From Salinivibrio kushneri (GTDB lineage Bacteria > Pseudomonadota > Gammaproteobacteria > Enterobacterales > Vibrionaceae), in contig NZ_CP114588.1 in NCBI RefSeq assembly GCF_027286325.1, positions 2,443,317 to 2,507,316 on the forward strand: 64,000 nucleotides of DNA. Direction: 5' to 3'. The notes under the pieces are model-generated. The model worked only from the letters and a program-made list of their open reading frames with translations. It did no database searches and was not told where the DNA came from. Positions 38,930 through 49,600 of this stretch are shown piece by piece. Every line of letters begins with the position of its first letter. The first letter of the stretch is position 1. Made by a program: the position numbers and the translations under genes.

Positions 38930-39427
38930 ATGAAAAAACGAATAATGCTTGGGCTTATTGCCTTACTGAGTGGTGTGTTGAGCTCGCCGACGTGGGCGAG
39001 CAATGAGCCACTCACGCTGGATTGGATTGATTTGGTTCCTGAGCACGAACGCGCTCAATTTGATAGCCGCGGGATGCCGGAAATCAATCACGATAGTGAG
39101 AATCCACAAAGCCTGGTCGGCTCGGTTCGCCCAGAGCTCAATAACAGCCAAGTCAAAATTCCCGGCTTTGTGATCCCACTGGAAGGCGACGATAAAGTGG
39201 TCACGGAATTCCTACTGGTGCCCTTTCTTGGTGCCTGTATCCATGTCCCACCCCCGCCACCTAATCAGATTGTTTATGTAAAGTTTGCCGGCGGTGCGCC
39301 GATTCAACAGTTATGGGATGTGGTCTATGTCGAAGGCACGCTGAAAACCGAACATGTGAGTCATGACTTGGCAGAAGTGGGATATGTGCTACAAGGCACC
39401 GAATTAACTGACTACGACGACGGATAA
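38930..39427 (+). CDS. DUF3299 periplasmic protein (zinc operon)
   Basis: 165 residues. Signal peptide ending TWA/SN, then the DUF3299 core PGFVIPLEGDDKVVTEFLLVPFLGACIHVPPPPPNQIVYVKF. The conserved Cys-Ile-His (CIHVPPPPPNQ) looks like a metal site. Last gene of the operon, three bases after the permease. In other bacteria DUF3299 proteins also accompany ABC systems of this type. Function is not established. Confidence 0.85.
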   Translation: MKKRIMLGLIALLSGVLSSPTWASNEPLTLDWIDLVPEHERAQFDSRGMPEINHDSENPQSLVGSVRPELNNSQVKIPGFVIPLEGDDKVVTEFLLVPFLGACIHVPPPPPNQIVYVKFAGGAPIQQLWDVVYVEGTLKTEHVSHDLAEVGYVLQGTELTDYDDG

Positions 39428-39469
39428 GTCCCTATCAATCAGTGACCCTGATCGGCGCACACGATATTG

Positions 39470-39565
39470 TCAGACAATATAATGAGACAAGATCGCCAGT
39501 GCGCCAATGTACACGGCAATCAGTAGCAGATTGATGGGGTTGAGTTTTTGCTTGCGCACACGCAT
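39470..39565 (-). CDS. Possible 31-residue single-span membrane microprotein
   Basis: A short frame on the minus strand starts MRVRKQKLNPIN and continues with a hydrophobic stretch of about 17 residues (LLLIAVYIGALAILS), ending HYIV. Basic residues before the helix fit the positive-inside rule. GTAGGG lies immediately before ATG, which is too close for a good ribosome-binding site. It is divergent from the TIGR03899-like gene across a 25-base palindrome. I know of no named family; translation is unproven. Confidence 0.42.
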   Translation of the reverse strand: MRVRKQKLNPINLLLIAVYIGALAILSHYIV

Positions 39566-39577
39566 CCCTACACTTGA

Positions 39578-39602
39578 TTGTTAACACTCACAATGTTAAC
39601 AA
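39578..39602. repeat. 25-base palindrome between divergent genes
   Basis: Perfect 9-base arms TTGTTAACA and TGTTAACAA around a 7-base centre, in AT-rich DNA, 63 bases before the TIGR03899-like start and 12 bases before the microprotein start. Size and position fit the operator of a dimeric repressor. It is not a terminator (no GC stem or T-tract). Confidence 0.6.
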
Positions 39603-39665
39603 ATTTAATCTTTAATTAACATATTTGCCAGCACTAAATTTGCTGACAATCAGTGTGAGAATCGC

Positions 39666-40568
39666 ATGGCAGAGCAAGACAAACCCGTGACCGTCGACGC
39701 CCACCCAGAAAAACGGCGACATCAGGAGCACAACTACAAAGACGACGCTGATCTACGTGGCAGTAAGGGGCGGCTAAAAGCGATTGCCAGTGAATACCAC
39801 GTGGATGCGCGCCTGCAAGAGGTTGAGCAGGAAGATCTCGCTCACCGCAGTGCCAACCGCCAGCGTCATGTGATGCAAAAGCAGCAGGCTAATCTCGAAG
39901 CCATCATTGCCCTCACCTACGACCAGTGTCATAGCGAAACCGCTCAGACCCCAGACCCAGACTGGCTGGTTCGCTTTTTTGATTTAGCCCGCAATATTCA
40001 CGGCCATGCGATGCAGCAACTGTGGGCGAAAATTCTCAAACAAGAAATGCTCCGCCCCGGCAGCACCTCGATTAAAGCCCTGACCATTCTCGAGACCATG
40101 ACGCAACGTGAAGCGCAAGCACTGCAACGCGCTTGTGCATTGTCCAGCACTTTTGGGCAAGACAGCACCAAAAAGCTGGTAACCGGTTTTCGCCGCCGCC
40201 AAGGCTTGGTGCAACTGCTACGCCCAGAGCCGCCCCATAAGCTTTCGCTGGGTCACTATCAACTGTCTTATACCGACTTAATGCTGTTGATGGACTTGGG
40301 GCTGATCCTGCGCACTGAGCTCGAATCCGGTGTGATTGAAATGCAACCAGCGATGCCGTTTAAACTGCAAGACACCCAATACATGCTCACCCCGTTACAC
40401 AAAGGGATGCGTCTTTATTATTACCGCTTTAGTCCCACCGGCCATGAGCTGGCAAAACTGGTCGGTAAACGCGTGCATCCCGATTACCATCACGCCATTT
40501 GTGAGTTGCTCGCCGAAGGCTTTGAGATGCACAGCGATGTGGGTGATACGGTCAACACTCACGCTTAA
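39666..40568 (+). CDS. TIGR03899-like conserved protein
   Basis: 300 residues, cytosolic, no signal peptide. Charged N-terminus ([31 protein letters not shown]), a Gln-rich helix ([23 protein letters not shown]), then [42 protein letters not shown]. This resembles the DUF2806/TIGR03899 group of Vibrio and Shewanella; the assignment is from memory of the pattern. Function unknown. Its TAA and the cysC TAA share the bases TTAA (40565-40568). Confidence 0.65.
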   Translation: MAEQDKPVTVDAHPEKRRHQEHNYKDDADLRGSKGRLKAIASEYHVDARLQEVEQEDLAHRSANRQRHVMQKQQANLEAIIALTYDQCHSETAQTPDPDWLVRFFDLARNIHGHAMQQLWAKILKQEMLRPGSTSIKALTILETMTQREAQALQRACALSSTFGQDSTKKLVTGFRRRQGLVQLLRPEPPHKLSLGHYQLSYTDLMLLMDLGLILRTELESGVIEMQPAMPFKLQDTQYMLTPLHKGMRLYYYRFSPTGHELAKLVGKRVHPDYHHAICELLAEGFEMHSDVGDTVNTHA

Positions 40569-41191
40569 TCTGACAGGCGCAACACCCCGCGCTCACGCAG
40601 TACGTGAAGACAGGTCGCCACATGCTCGGCGACGCTGTGATCACCGGTCAAATGGATCGCCGGTGTTTGCGGTGGTTCATACTCTGACGATATGCCGGTA
40701 AACGCAGGGATCTCGCCGGCACGTGCCTTTTTGTACAGCCCTTTGGGGTCGCGCCGCTCACACACCGCCAGCGGCGTATCGACAAAGACTTCAATAAACT
40801 GACCCTCTGGCAAACGCTCGCGCACCATCTCTCGCTCCGCGCGAAACGGAGAGATAAAGGCACTCAAGACAATCAGACCCGCATCGGTCATCAACTTGGC
40901 CACTTCACCAATCCGGCGAATATTCTCGCGCCTGTCTTGATCGGAAAAACCCAGATCGCGACATAAGCCATGGCGAATATTATCGCCATCTAGCAAATAG
41001 GTATGGTGCCCTTCGGCGACCAAGGCCGCCTCAAGCGCGCCAGCGATGGTCGATTTACCCGAGCCAGACAAGCCAGTAAACCAAAGCACGACAGGTTGCT
41101 GCTGTTTTTGTTCGCTGCGCTGAGCTTGGTCAACATGATGTTGATGCCAGATCACATTGGGATCGGTTGACGCAGATACAGTGTCAGTCAT
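40565..41191 (-). CDS. cysC: Adenylyl-sulfate kinase CysC
   Basis: Phosphorylates APS to PAPS. 208 residues from [18 protein letters not shown] (GGAGA upstream); the ORF opens nine codons earlier. P-loop GLSGSGKST, then [36 protein letters not shown] and [27 protein letters not shown]. Last gene of the cysG-D-N-SLC13-C operon; its stop overlaps the convergent TIGR03899-like gene. Confidence 0.96.
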   Translation of the reverse strand: MTDTVSASTDPNVIWHQHHVDQAQRSEQKQQQPVVLWFTGLSGSGKSTIAGALEAALVAEGHHTYLLDGDNIRHGLCRDLGFSDQDRRENIRRIGEVAKLMTDAGLIVLSAFISPFRAEREMVRERLPEGQFIEVFVDTPLAVCERRDPKGLYKKARAGEIPAFTGISSEYEPPQTPAIHLTGDHSVAEHVATCLHVLRERGVLRLSD

Positions 41192-41225
41192 GAAAGTCTC
41201 CGCTATTTCGTTGGCCACGCCATGA

Positions 41226-42968
41226 TTAAGAGGCCACCGCCGTTAAAGGAAAAACAATCGGTAACAGGGTAAGCACCACTGCGGAATACACCACAGATAA
41301 TGGCAGCCCCAGACGCAAATAATCACGTAGCTGGTAATTGCCCACGCTGTATACCAATAAATTGGTTTGATACCCGTAAGGGGAAATAAAACTGGCACTG
41401 GCGCCAAACAGCACTGCCATCACAAAAGGCATAGGATCAACCCCATACCCTAGCGCCAAGCTATAGCCCAGCGGGAAAGCCAGCGCCGCCGCGGCATTGT
41501 TGGTGATAAGCTCGGTGAGTAACAAGGTCAGCAAGTACACAGCCACCAGCGCCCCTATCGCGCCTCCTGCGCTAAAGGTCGCCATAAACCAATCACTAAA
41601 GCGTGCCGACAGCCCTGACGCCAACATCAGTTGTGCCAATGTCAGCGCCGCACCGACAATCACCACCACTTCAATCGGAAAGCGGCGTTGTAAATCGTGC
41701 AAAGAGATAATGCCGGTGACCAGCAACACCACCAAGTACGCCGCTAAGCCATTCAGCAGTGGCATCGGGGTGAGCAAGGCAGCGCCAATCACCGCGACAA
41801 ATCCCGCCAGTACCGCAACGCTTTTACGCTCGGAAAGACGGGTACTGGCTTCCAAACCATTAAAGAGCACGAATTCACGCCGTAACGCTTGGCTGTCTTG
41901 GCGAAAGGTTTTGCCCGGCACTAACACCAGCGTATCGCCGGCATGCAAAGGAATATTGCCCAACCCACCGTCGAGTTTTTCATGGCCGCGGCGAATGGCG
42001 ACCACCACGGCATCAAAGGTCTCTCGAAATCGGGCAGCTTTGAGGGTTTTGCCACAAATGCTGGCGCTGTGGCTCACCACCACCTCAATCAAATTTTGTC
42101 CATCAATGTGATGCTGGCCGAACAAGGTCAAGCCTGGGATCTCTTGCAAGGTCGCGACACTTTCCACATCGCCGGCAAACTGCAACTTGTCACCGGCCAA
42201 TAACGGCGTATCCGGACACACAGGCGCAATAATGCCGTCTTGACGATGAATTTCGGCCAAGTACAAGCGGCGTAGTGCCCGCAAGCCATTGTCTGCGACA
42301 CTGCGACCGCATAAGGGGGAGTCGGCGGCCAACCGTGCTTCGAGCACATACGGCAAGCTCTCTTCTTGTTCACCATCATGGCGTGGCAACCGATAGCTAA
42401 ACGGAATTAATACCAATAGCCCTGCCACCAGTGCCGCGGCACCGATGACCGTTGGGGTGAAAAAGCCCAAACTGGGTAAACCCGCCCGCTCAACAAAGCT
42501 GTTCACAATGAGATTGGTGGACGTGCCAATCAGGGTTAGGGTGCCGCCGAGAATGGCGCTATATGACAATGGGATCAAAAGCTGTGAGGGTGAGTGACGT
42601 CGGTTGCGCTTGATCGCGCCAATCATGGACACTACCACGGCGGTGTTATTGACCAGCGCCGACAGCAGCGCACTTGAGATGCCTAATTTGGCAATCACGG
42701 TGGGGAGTGCGCCGTGCGACGCCTGTCGGGCGACCCAGCTGGTCAAATGGGTTTTCTCCAACGCACAAGAAACCAAAATCAGCAATACCAAGGTCAGCAG
42801 CGATGGCGCGGTAAAGTTCGCCGTCAGCGCTTCAACCGAGGTAAGCCCGGTTTGGAACGCCACAAACGCGGCCCCCGCAAACAAGAGTACAGGCTTTATA
42901 CGGGTGAGCACCAAGCCGGCGACAATCGCCACCAGCAAAGTGAGTACCGTGGTTTCTTGCCAACTCAT
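41226..42968 (-). CDS. SLC13-family permease, probable sulfate importer
   Basis: 580-residue membrane protein of the DASS/SLC13 superfamily: two hydrophobic blocks with SNTNL-like motifs ([24 protein letters not shown] and [19 protein letters not shown]) separated by two soluble TrkA-C domains (about residues 205-370). Encoded between cysN and cysC, 3 bases after cysN, so sulfate uptake is the natural inference. No ABC sulfate importer is in the window. It may be sodium-coupled, fitting a halophile. Confidence 0.88.
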   Translation of the reverse strand: MSWQETTVLTLLVAIVAGLVLTRIKPVLLFAGAAFVAFQTGLTSVEALTANFTAPSLLTLVLLILVSCALEKTHLTSWVARQASHGALPTVIAKLGISSALLSALVNNTAVVVSMIGAIKRNRRHSPSQLLIPLSYSAILGGTLTLIGTSTNLIVNSFVERAGLPSLGFFTPTVIGAAALVAGLLVLIPFSYRLPRHDGEQEESLPYVLEARLAADSPLCGRSVADNGLRALRRLYLAEIHRQDGIIAPVCPDTPLLAGDKLQFAGDVESVATLQEIPGLTLFGQHHIDGQNLIEVVVSHSASICGKTLKAARFRETFDAVVVAIRRGHEKLDGGLGNIPLHAGDTLVLVPGKTFRQDSQALRREFVLFNGLEASTRLSERKSVAVLAGFVAVIGAALLTPMPLLNGLAAYLVVLLVTGIISLHDLQRRFPIEVVVIVGAALTLAQLMLASGLSARFSDWFMATFSAGGAIGALVAVYLLTLLLTELITNNAAAALAFPLGYSLALGYGVDPMPFVMAVLFGASASFISPYGYQTNLLVYSVGNYQLRDYLRLGLPLSVVYSAVVLTLLPIVFPLTAVAS

Positions 42969-42971
42969 CGT

Positions 42972-44396
42972 TTATCCCAGTTGACGCAGATCCCGCGCTT
43001 GCCAATGCGGAAAGTGCTTGCGGATCAGCTGGTTCAACTCAAGCTCAAACGCTGAGAACGACGAGGTGGTTTGCGGCTGCGCCTCCGCCACATGACGGAT
43101 CATGCCCGCGCCGACCGTCACATTGGTGAGACGATCAATCAGGATAAAGCCACCGGTATTCGGGCTATCTTGATAGGTATCCAGCGGCACCGCTTCGCTC
43201 AGAGTCAAGGTGCAACGACCAATGCCATTGAGCGGCAAGGTGTCTGCGTCATGAGTGTTAAGCGTATTGACATCGACCCCATACGACAGCGCCTCAACCT
43301 GCGCCGAGGTTTTCTTGCTGGCCAACTTAATGTCGTATTCGCGCCCCGGTGCCAGTGGGGTTTGCGTCATCCACACCACGTCGGCGTCAAATCGTTGCCC
43401 CACCGCGACGTCATCGTCCGCTCGCACCAGGAGATCGCCACGCGAAATATCAATTTCTCTATCCAAAGTGAGGGTGACCGCTTGACCGCTAAAGGCAAAT
43501 TCACGATCACCGTCAAAGGTGACGATGCGCGCGACCTTCGCGGTAAGCCCAGAGGGGAGTACCTTAACCTCATCGCCCACATGCAACTCGCCACTGGCAA
43601 GGGTGCCCGCGTAACCGCGAAAGTTTAGATCCGGTCGATTGACATACTGCACCGGAAAACGGAACGCACCCGTCCCGCGCGATTTTTCAATGTCGATGCC
43701 TTCTAGCTGGCTGAGCAGCGGCTCGCCTTGATACCACGCCATCGCGTCACTGGCATTGACCACGTTGTCGCCTTCGAGTGCCGACAAGGGCACCATAGAC
43801 ACTGACAAGCCGGGGTTGAGCTGGTCAGCAAACGCCAGATACTGCTCTTGAATTTCATTAAACCGGGCTTGGCTATATGCCACCAAGTCCATTTTGTTTA
43901 CCGCCACCACAAAATGCTGAATACCCAGCAAGTTAGCGATATACGAGTGGCGACGAGTCTGATCCAAGATGCCGTGGCGCGCATCGATTAAGATCACCGC
44001 CACATCACAGGTCGACGCACCGGTAGCCATATTCCGGGTGTACTGCTCATGGCCGGGGGTATCGGCGATGATAAATTTACGCTTGGAGGTGGAGAAATAG
44101 CGATACGCGACATCAATGGTGATCCCCTGCTCGCGCTCGGCTTGCAGGCCGTCTACCAATAGCGCCAGATCCGGTTTCTCGCCCGTGGTACCGACACGCT
44201 GGCTATCGGCATGGACAGCAGCCAGCTGATCTTCATAGATCTGCTGCGAGTCGTGCAGCAAGCGGCCAATCAAGGTCGATTTACCGTCATCGACCGAGCC
44301 ACAGGTCAAAAAGCGCAATAAACTTTTGTGTTGGTGCTGTTGCAGATAACCCTCAATACCCAGATCGGCTACCTGTTGTTGAATTGCTGGATTCAT
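42972..44396 (-). CDS. cysN: Sulfate adenylyltransferase GTPase subunit CysN
   Basis: Regulatory GTPase that drives APS formation by CysD. 474 residues, EF-Tu-like: G1 [16 protein letters not shown]3 [18 protein letters not shown]4 NKMD, followed by two beta-barrel domains. It has no fused CysC domain; the kinase is a separate gene downstream. Starts 10 bases after cysD. Confidence 0.97.
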   Translation of the reverse strand: MNPAIQQQVADLGIEGYLQQHQHKSLLRFLTCGSVDDGKSTLIGRLLHDSQQIYEDQLAAVHADSQRVGTTGEKPDLALLVDGLQAEREQGITIDVAYRYFSTSKRKFIIADTPGHEQYTRNMATGASTCDVAVILIDARHGILDQTRRHSYIANLLGIQHFVVAVNKMDLVAYSQARFNEIQEQYLAFADQLNPGLSVSMVPLSALEGDNVVNASDAMAWYQGEPLLSQLEGIDIEKSRGTGAFRFPVQYVNRPDLNFRGYAGTLASGELHVGDEVKVLPSGLTAKVARIVTFDGDREFAFSGQAVTLTLDREIDISRGDLLVRADDDVAVGQRFDADVVWMTQTPLAPGREYDIKLASKKTSAQVEALSYGVDVNTLNTHDADTLPLNGIGRCTLTLSEAVPLDTYQDSPNTGGFILIDRLTNVTVGAGMIRHVAEAQPQTTSSFSAFELELNQLIRKHFPHWQARDLRQLG

Positions 44397-44405
44397 GACT
44401 GCTCC

Positions 44406-45314
44406 TTAGAAATAACCCTGACGCTTTTTGCGCTCCATGGATCCGGACTGATCGTGGTCGATCGCCCGCCCTTGGCGTTCACTCGAGGTAGCGACTAGCA
44501 TCTCTTCGATGATCTCTGGCAAGGTGTTAGCCTGCGACTCCACTGCACCGGTGAGTGGGTAGCAACCCAGGGTGCGAAAACGCACCGATTTATGGGTCAC
44601 GGTTTCCTCAGGCCCAATCGGCATCCGCGCATCATCCACCATGTACAAGGTGCCATCGCGCTCTACCACTGGGCGCTCGGCCGCTAAATAAAGCGGAACA
44701 ATGTCGATATTTTCCAGATAGATGTATTGCCAGATATCGAGCTCAGTCCAGTTAGAGAGCGGAAACACGCGAATACTCTCGCCCGGATTCACTTGACCGT
44801 TATAGTTGCGCCACAGCTCTGGCCGTTGGTTTTTCGGATCCCAGCGATGGTTCTTATCGCGGAACGAATAGACACGCTCTTTGGCGCGGGATTTTTCTTC
44901 ATCCCGACGCGCGCCGCCAAATGCCGCATCAAACTTATGCTGATCCAGCGCCTGCTTCAGCGCTTGGGTTTTCATGATATCGGTGTGCTTATCGGAGCCG
45001 TGATCAAAAGGGTTGATCCCCTGAGCCATCCCTTCTGGGTTTTTGTGCACAATCAGATCTAGCCCCAGCTCTTTAGCGGTGCGATCGCGAAAGGCAATCA
45101 TGTCGCGAAACTTCCAGTCGGTATCGACATGCAACAGCGGAAACGGGATCTTTCCGGGGTAAAAAGCTTTGCGCGCCAAATGCAGCATCACTGACGAGTC
45201 TTTGCCAATCGAATACAGCATCACGGGGTTATCAAACTCCGCCGCGACTTCCCGCAGTATATGAATGCTCTCGGCTTCTAACTGCTGGAGGTGAGTGAGT
45301 GTTTTTGCATCCAT
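44406..45314 (-). CDS. cysD: Sulfate adenylyltransferase subunit CysD
   Basis: PP-loop ATP sulfurylase subunit that makes APS from sulfate and ATP. 302 residues. PP-loop [18 protein letters not shown], then [14 protein letters not shown] and [22 protein letters not shown]. The C-terminal [21 protein letters not shown] is canonical. Forms a heterodimer with CysN. Confidence 0.98.
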   Translation of the reverse strand: MDAKTLTHLQQLEAESIHILREVAAEFDNPVMLYSIGKDSSVMLHLARKAFYPGKIPFPLLHVDTDWKFRDMIAFRDRTAKELGLDLIVHKNPEGMAQGINPFDHGSDKHTDIMKTQALKQALDQHKFDAAFGGARRDEEKSRAKERVYSFRDKNHRWDPKNQRPELWRNYNGQVNPGESIRVFPLSNWTELDIWQYIYLENIDIVPLYLAAERPVVERDGTLYMVDDARMPIGPEETVTHKSVRFRTLGCYPLTGAVESQANTLPEIIEEMLVATSSERQGRAIDHDQSGSMERKKRQGYF

Positions 45315-45326
45315 CGTAACTATCCT

Positions 45327-46754
45327 TTAAGCGAAGTTAACCACAGCGGTGGGGGCTTGCGTGGGGTCGGCATCGCTTACCGCGCGCCCCTCGCCAAACC
45401 ATGTCAGCTGACCGGTGAGTGCCGCCACTTCGCCCACCACGATAAGCGCGGGCGACGCAGCTTGCTCAGCCAGCGACGGTAAGTTGTTGAGTTGACCGGT
45501 AAAGACTTTCTGTTCCGGACGCGTGCCGTTTTCAATCACCGCCACAGGGGTGTCCGGCGATCGGCCATGGGCAATCAGTTGGTTTTGAATATGGGCCGAT
45601 TTCATCAAGCCCATATAAATCACCAAGGTCTGACGCAGGCGCGCTAACGTCGCCCACTCCAAGGTGTCTTGTTCTTTTTTCAAATGACCGGTAATAAACA
45701 GCGCGGTCTGGGCATGATCGCGATGGGTGAGCGGAATACCGGCATAGGCCGTCGCCCCTGCTGCCGCAGTGATCCCGGGCACCACTTGAAACGAGACACC
45801 AGCGTTGGCAAGGGTTTGTAATTCCTCACCACCACGGCCAAACATGAAAGGATCGCCCCCTTTTAAGCGCACCACCCGTTTTCCCGCTTGAGCATGCTCG
45901 ACCAACAGACGATTAATGTCGTCTTGGCTCACACTGTGGTAGCTCGCCCGTTTGCCCACACAAATCAGCTCCGCATCTCGGCGGCACAGCTCCATAATCG
46001 GTTCAGCCACCAAGTAGTCGTAAAGCACCACATCGGCTTGCTGCATCAATTGCAACGCGCGCAAGGTCAATAACCCAGGATCCCCCGGCCCGGCGCCAAT
46101 CAACGCCACTTCGCCTTGGGTGGTGATTTGTCCGCTAAGCTGCTCCAGCGCTTGCTCGGCTTGCTGGTGTTTACCCGCCGCGACTAAATCGGCAAACCGC
46201 CCACTAAAAGCGGCCTCCCAGAATTTGCGCCGGCCCGTTAAGGTCGGAATGCGCGCTTTCAGTTTGTCGCGAAACGCACCCGCCATTGCCGCCATCTTGC
46301 CGATATGTTGCGGTACCAGGGTTTCAATTTTTTCACGCAGCATCCTCGCCAATACCGGCGCTTTGCCGCCCGATGAGATGGCAATAATGATGGGAGAGCG
46401 ATCAACCAAAGAGGGGACAATAAAGCTGCATTTAGGGGTGTCATCAACGACATTGACCAAGATATTGCGGCTATCAGCGGCGGTGGAGACCAGCTCATTG
46501 ACGAGGGCATTGTCAGTCGCCGCAATCGCCAGCATCTTTCCGTCCAGATGATCGGGACGAAACGCCTCACGCAATACCGTCAGCTTTCCTTGCGCTTGCG
46601 CTTCCGCAATTTCACGGTCGACGTCAGGGGCAACCACAGTGACGGCCGCGCCCACCTTGAGTAACATGCGCGTTTTGCGCCATGCGACTTCGCCGCCACC
46701 TACCACGAGGCAAGGACGGTGTTTGAGCTGAGCAAAGAGGGGGAGATAATCCAT
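45327..46754 (-). CDS. cysG: Siroheme synthase CysG
   Basis: Trifunctional enzyme turning uroporphyrinogen III into siroheme, the cofactor of CysI encoded downstream at 55274. 475 residues from [24 protein letters not shown], matching the family start; the ORF opens 11 codons earlier. N-terminal dehydrogenase/ferrochelatase part, then the SAM methyltransferase part with [17 protein letters not shown] and [16 protein letters not shown]. First gene of the sulfate-activation operon. Confidence 0.97.
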   Translation of the reverse strand: MDYLPLFAQLKHRPCLVVGGGEVAWRKTRMLLKVGAAVTVVAPDVDREIAEAQAQGKLTVLREAFRPDHLDGKMLAIAATDNALVNELVSTAADSRNILVNVVDDTPKCSFIVPSLVDRSPIIIAISSGGKAPVLARMLREKIETLVPQHIGKMAAMAGAFRDKLKARIPTLTGRRKFWEAAFSGRFADLVAAGKHQQAEQALEQLSGQITTQGEVALIGAGPGDPGLLTLRALQLMQQADVVLYDYLVAEPIMELCRRDAELICVGKRASYHSVSQDDINRLLVEHAQAGKRVVRLKGGDPFMFGRGGEELQTLANAGVSFQVVPGITAAAGATAYAGIPLTHRDHAQTALFITGHLKKEQDTLEWATLARLRQTLVIYMGLMKSAHIQNQLIAHGRSPDTPVAVIENGTRPEQKVFTGQLNNLPSLAEQAASPALIVVGEVAALTGQLTWFGEGRAVSDADPTQAPTAVVNFA

Positions 46755-46785
46755 GATCGCGCATTCCCTTGATGACAATACCGCC

Positions 46786-46814
46786 ACTATATCGCCCCAT
46801 ATCTATTACCTGAA
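46786..46814 (-). promoter_or_regulatory. Candidate promoter of the cysG operon
   Basis: On the minus strand TTCAGG, a 17-base spacer and TATAGT, 32 bases before the cysG start. The poor -35 box and AT-rich upstream sequence fit an activator-dependent promoter such as those bound by CysB, but no CysB site can be proved by eye. Confidence 0.4.
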
Positions 46815-46887
46815 ATTCTATAAATTCATTTTTTATTCTTTTTTGTGCTTAATAGGCCTGAAGTGCCCTTGCCTGAAAGGATTAACA

Positions 46888-46926
46888 ATGACTGAGATCG
46901 CAAAGCGTGCAAGATATCGGTGTTGA
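46888..46926 (+). other. Possible 12-codon leader ORF before cpdB
   Basis: AAAGGA is followed after 6 bases by ATG and a frame encoding MTEIAKRARYRC, then TGA. It lies 110 bases before cpdB. The spacing is good, but a frame this short can occur by chance. Confidence 0.25.
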
Positions 46927-47036
46927 GCGATAGCCGAGGATAATAAGCCGATCAATCGCACAGCTTTTTAGGTATGAGAAACGGCATAATTCATCTGCCT
47001 GATAACTAACGCACATTTTTCACTGGAGACTTTGTT

Positions 47037-49001
47037 ATGCGTTTGATGCCATCTGCGGTCGCTACAGCGGTAGTTGCCGGCCTGCTTGCTACCTCTGGCA
47101 GTGCCTTTGCCGATACCATTAACCTACGTGTGATTGAAACCACCGACATTCACACCAACGTGATGGACTACGACTACTACAAAAACAAGCCCTCGCAAAA
47201 AATCGGCTTGGTTCGCGCCGCCACCGTGGTTAAGCAAGCGCGTGATGAAGCCAAAAACGCACTATTAGTGGATAACGGTGACCTGATTCAAGGCAGCCCA
47301 ATGGGCGACTACATGGCCAGCAAAGGCATTAAACCCGGTGAAGTTCACCCCGTGTATAAAGCGATGAACTTGCTCGATTATGAAGTGGGTAACATCGGTA
47401 ACCATGAGTTCAACTACGGTTTAGCATTCTTAAAAGAGTCAATTAACGATGCCAACTTCCCGTATATCAACGCCAACGTGTTTGATGCAGAGACTGGCGA
47501 GCATTACTTTGACCCTTACCTGATTAAAGACTATCAGCTGCAAGACGAAGACGGTGATACCCACACCATCAAAGTCGGCTACATTGGTTTTGTCCCACCT
47601 CAGATCATGACTTGGGATAAAGCCAACCTTGAAGGCAAAGTGATTGCCAAAGACATTAAACAAACCGCTGAAAAGCTTGTTCCAGAGATCAAAGCCAAGG
47701 GCGCAGACGTGGTGGTGGCAATCCCACACTCTGGTATCTCCCAAGCGCCGTATAAAGCGATGGCTGAAGATTCCGTGTATTACCTCACCGATGTCGACGA
47801 CATTGATGCGATTGCCTTTGGTCACTCACACGCTGTTTTCCCTGGCGAGGACTTTGCCAATATTCCCGGCGCGGATATTGAAAAAGGCACCATCAATGGT
47901 GTCGCCAGTGTGATGGCCGGCCGCTGGGGGAGCCATGTCGGGGTCATCGATCTTGCCTTGGAGCAAGTGGACGGTCAGTGGCAAGTCACTGATAGCAACG
48001 CGCATGCGCGACCGATTTTTGATCGTGCCAACAATAAGGCATTGGTTGAAGCCGATGAGGCGATGCTTGACGCGGTAGAGGCCGATCATAAAGCCACACA
48101 AGATTTTGTGAATCAACCGATCGGCAAAGCCAATGATGTGATGTACTCCTACTTAGCATTGCTCCAAGACGATCCGACTGTGCAGATTGTTAACCTTGCG
48201 CAGCAAGACTATGTCGAGCGCATGATCCAAGGCGATCCAGACTTGGCCGATCTGCCCGTCGTGTCTGCAGCCGCGCCCTTTAAGGCCGGTGGACGCAAAA
48301 ACGACCCGAGCAACTTTACTGAAGTGGAAGCTGGGCAACTGACCTTCCGCAACGCCGCTGATTTGTATTTGTACCCCAATACTTTGGTGGCGCTGAAAGT
48401 CTCTGGCGCCGAACTCACCCAATGGCTGGAGTGCAGCGCCGGCCAGTTTAATCAAATCGATCCAAACGCAGATCAGCCGCAATCACTGATCAACTGGGAC
48501 GGCTTCCGCACCTATAACTTTGATGTGATTGATGGGGTGGAATATCAGATTGATGTCACCCAACCCGCGCGTTACGACGGCGATTGCAATGAAGTGAATC
48601 CAGAGGCATCACGCATCGTCAACCTCACCTATCAAGGCGAGCCGGTTGACCCTGAGCAAACCTTCTTGGTGGCGACCAATAACTACCGTGCGTATGGGGC
48701 GAAGTTCCCAGGTACCGGCAGTGATCATATTGCCTTTGCCGCGCCGGATGAAAACCGTACCGTGGTGGCCAATTACATCAGCCGCGTCAGTGAAGAAGAA
48801 GGTCAGGTGACCGTCAGCGCGGACAACAACTGGTCGATTGCCCCGATTAAGGGAGATGCCGTGGTAAGCTTTGAAACCTCCCCGAGTGAGCAAGCGGCGC
48901 AGTTTATCGAGCAAAAAGGTCGCTGGTCGATGACGCGAGAAGGGAAAGATGAGGTCGGATTTGCCGTTTATCATGTTGATTTAGGCCAACCTCGCCAGTA
49001 A
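47037..49001 (+). CDS. cpdB: Periplasmic 2',3'-cyclic-nucleotide phosphodiesterase/3'-nucleotidase
   Basis: Releases nucleosides and phosphate from extracellular nucleotides. 654 residues. Signal peptide ending AFA/DT, metallophosphatase domain ([61 protein letters not shown]) and a C-terminal 5'-nucleotidase domain with NNYRAYG and [15 protein letters not shown] precedes ATG. Divergent from cysG, as in V. cholerae as far as I recall. Confidence 0.96.
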   Translation: MRLMPSAVATAVVAGLLATSGSAFADTINLRVIETTDIHTNVMDYDYYKNKPSQKIGLVRAATVVKQARDEAKNALLVDNGDLIQGSPMGDYMASKGIKPGEVHPVYKAMNLLDYEVGNIGNHEFNYGLAFLKESINDANFPYINANVFDAETGEHYFDPYLIKDYQLQDEDGDTHTIKVGYIGFVPPQIMTWDKANLEGKVIAKDIKQTAEKLVPEIKAKGADVVVAIPHSGISQAPYKAMAEDSVYYLTDVDDIDAIAFGHSHAVFPGEDFANIPGADIEKGTINGVASVMAGRWGSHVGVIDLALEQVDGQWQVTDSNAHARPIFDRANNKALVEADEAMLDAVEADHKATQDFVNQPIGKANDVMYSYLALLQDDPTVQIVNLAQQDYVERMIQGDPDLADLPVVSAAAPFKAGGRKNDPSNFTEVEAGQLTFRNAADLYLYPNTLVALKVSGAELTQWLECSAGQFNQIDPNADQPQSLINWDGFRTYNFDVIDGVEYQIDVTQPARYDGDCNEVNPEASRIVNLTYQGEPVDPEQTFLVATNNYRAYGAKFPGTGSDHIAFAAPDENRTVVANYISRVSEEEGQVTVSADNNWSIAPIKGDAVVSFETSPSEQAAQFIEQKGRWSMTREGKDEVGFAVYHVDLGQPRQ

Positions 49002-49029
49002 TTAACACAGAACGATAAATAGCCTTTGA

Positions 49030-49057
49030 ATACCGCAGCCTGTCTGCGGTATTTTTT
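49030..49057 (+). terminator. Intrinsic terminator of cpdB
   Basis: ATACCGCAG and CTGCGGTAT, a perfect 9-pair stem around CCTGT, followed by T6. Confidence 0.9.
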
Positions 49058-49080
49058 ATGTGCAATCAAGAGGAAGTGAC

Positions 49081-49548
49081 ATGGAATGGCAACAAGCAAC
49101 CTTTGATGAGCTGGATACCCGCACCTTATTCACACTGATGAAATTGCGTGTCGATGTGTTTGTGGTCGAGCAAGCCTGCGCTTATCCAGAGCTTGATGAA
49201 CACGACATCGCCCCCAGCACACTGCACCTAATGGGCTGGCTAAACGGAGAGCTTGCCGCCTATGCCCGTATTCTCGCCCCTGGGGCGAGCTACCCAGGGA
49301 GCAGTATTGGCCGAGTGATCATTGCCCCTGCTCATCGCAATGGGCAATGGGGTCACCAGCTGATCCGCCAAGCCATTCAATTATGTCAACGGCAATGGCC
49401 AGATGCGAATATAGACATTGGCGCTCAAGCTCACTTACAACGCTTTTACCAAAAACACGGTTTTGTGACCTTTTCCGAGCCCTATCTGGAAGATGGGATC
49501 CCACATATTGATATGAGTTTATCAGTCAGTGAGACGTCTGCCGTTTAA
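49081..49548 (+). CDS. elaA: ElaA-like GNAT acetyltransferase
   Basis: 155 residues from MEWQQATFDELDTRTL (AAGAGGAAG upstream). Full-length similarity to E. coli ElaA: LMKLRVDVFVVEQ, the acetyl-CoA loop IGRVIIAPAHRNGQWGHQLI, AQAHLQRFYQKHGF and EDGIPHIDM. The substrate is unknown. It lies just after the cpdB terminator and ends in a terminator shared with the convergent chemoreceptor gene. Confidence 0.9.
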   Translation: MEWQQATFDELDTRTLFTLMKLRVDVFVVEQACAYPELDEHDIAPSTLHLMGWLNGELAAYARILAPGASYPGSSIGRVIIAPAHRNGQWGHQLIRQAIQLCQRQWPDANIDIGAQAHLQRFYQKHGFVTFSEPYLEDGIPHIDMSLSVSETSAV

Positions 49549-49550
49549 GC

Positions 49551-49577
49551 AAAAAAATCCCGCTCAAGGAGCGGGAT
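49551..49577 (-). terminator. Intrinsic terminator of the chemoreceptor gene
   Basis: On the minus strand ATCCCGCTC and GAGCGGGAT, a 9-pair stem with a 3-base loop, followed by T7. It also lies at the end of elaA. Confidence 0.88.
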
Positions 49578-49600
49578 TCATTGTAATGTAGCGTACGCGA

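Noticed and set aside
39578..39602. Rex operator
   Set aside because: Rex half-sites need a spacing of about 4 bases between TTGTTAA and TTAACAA; here it is 11.
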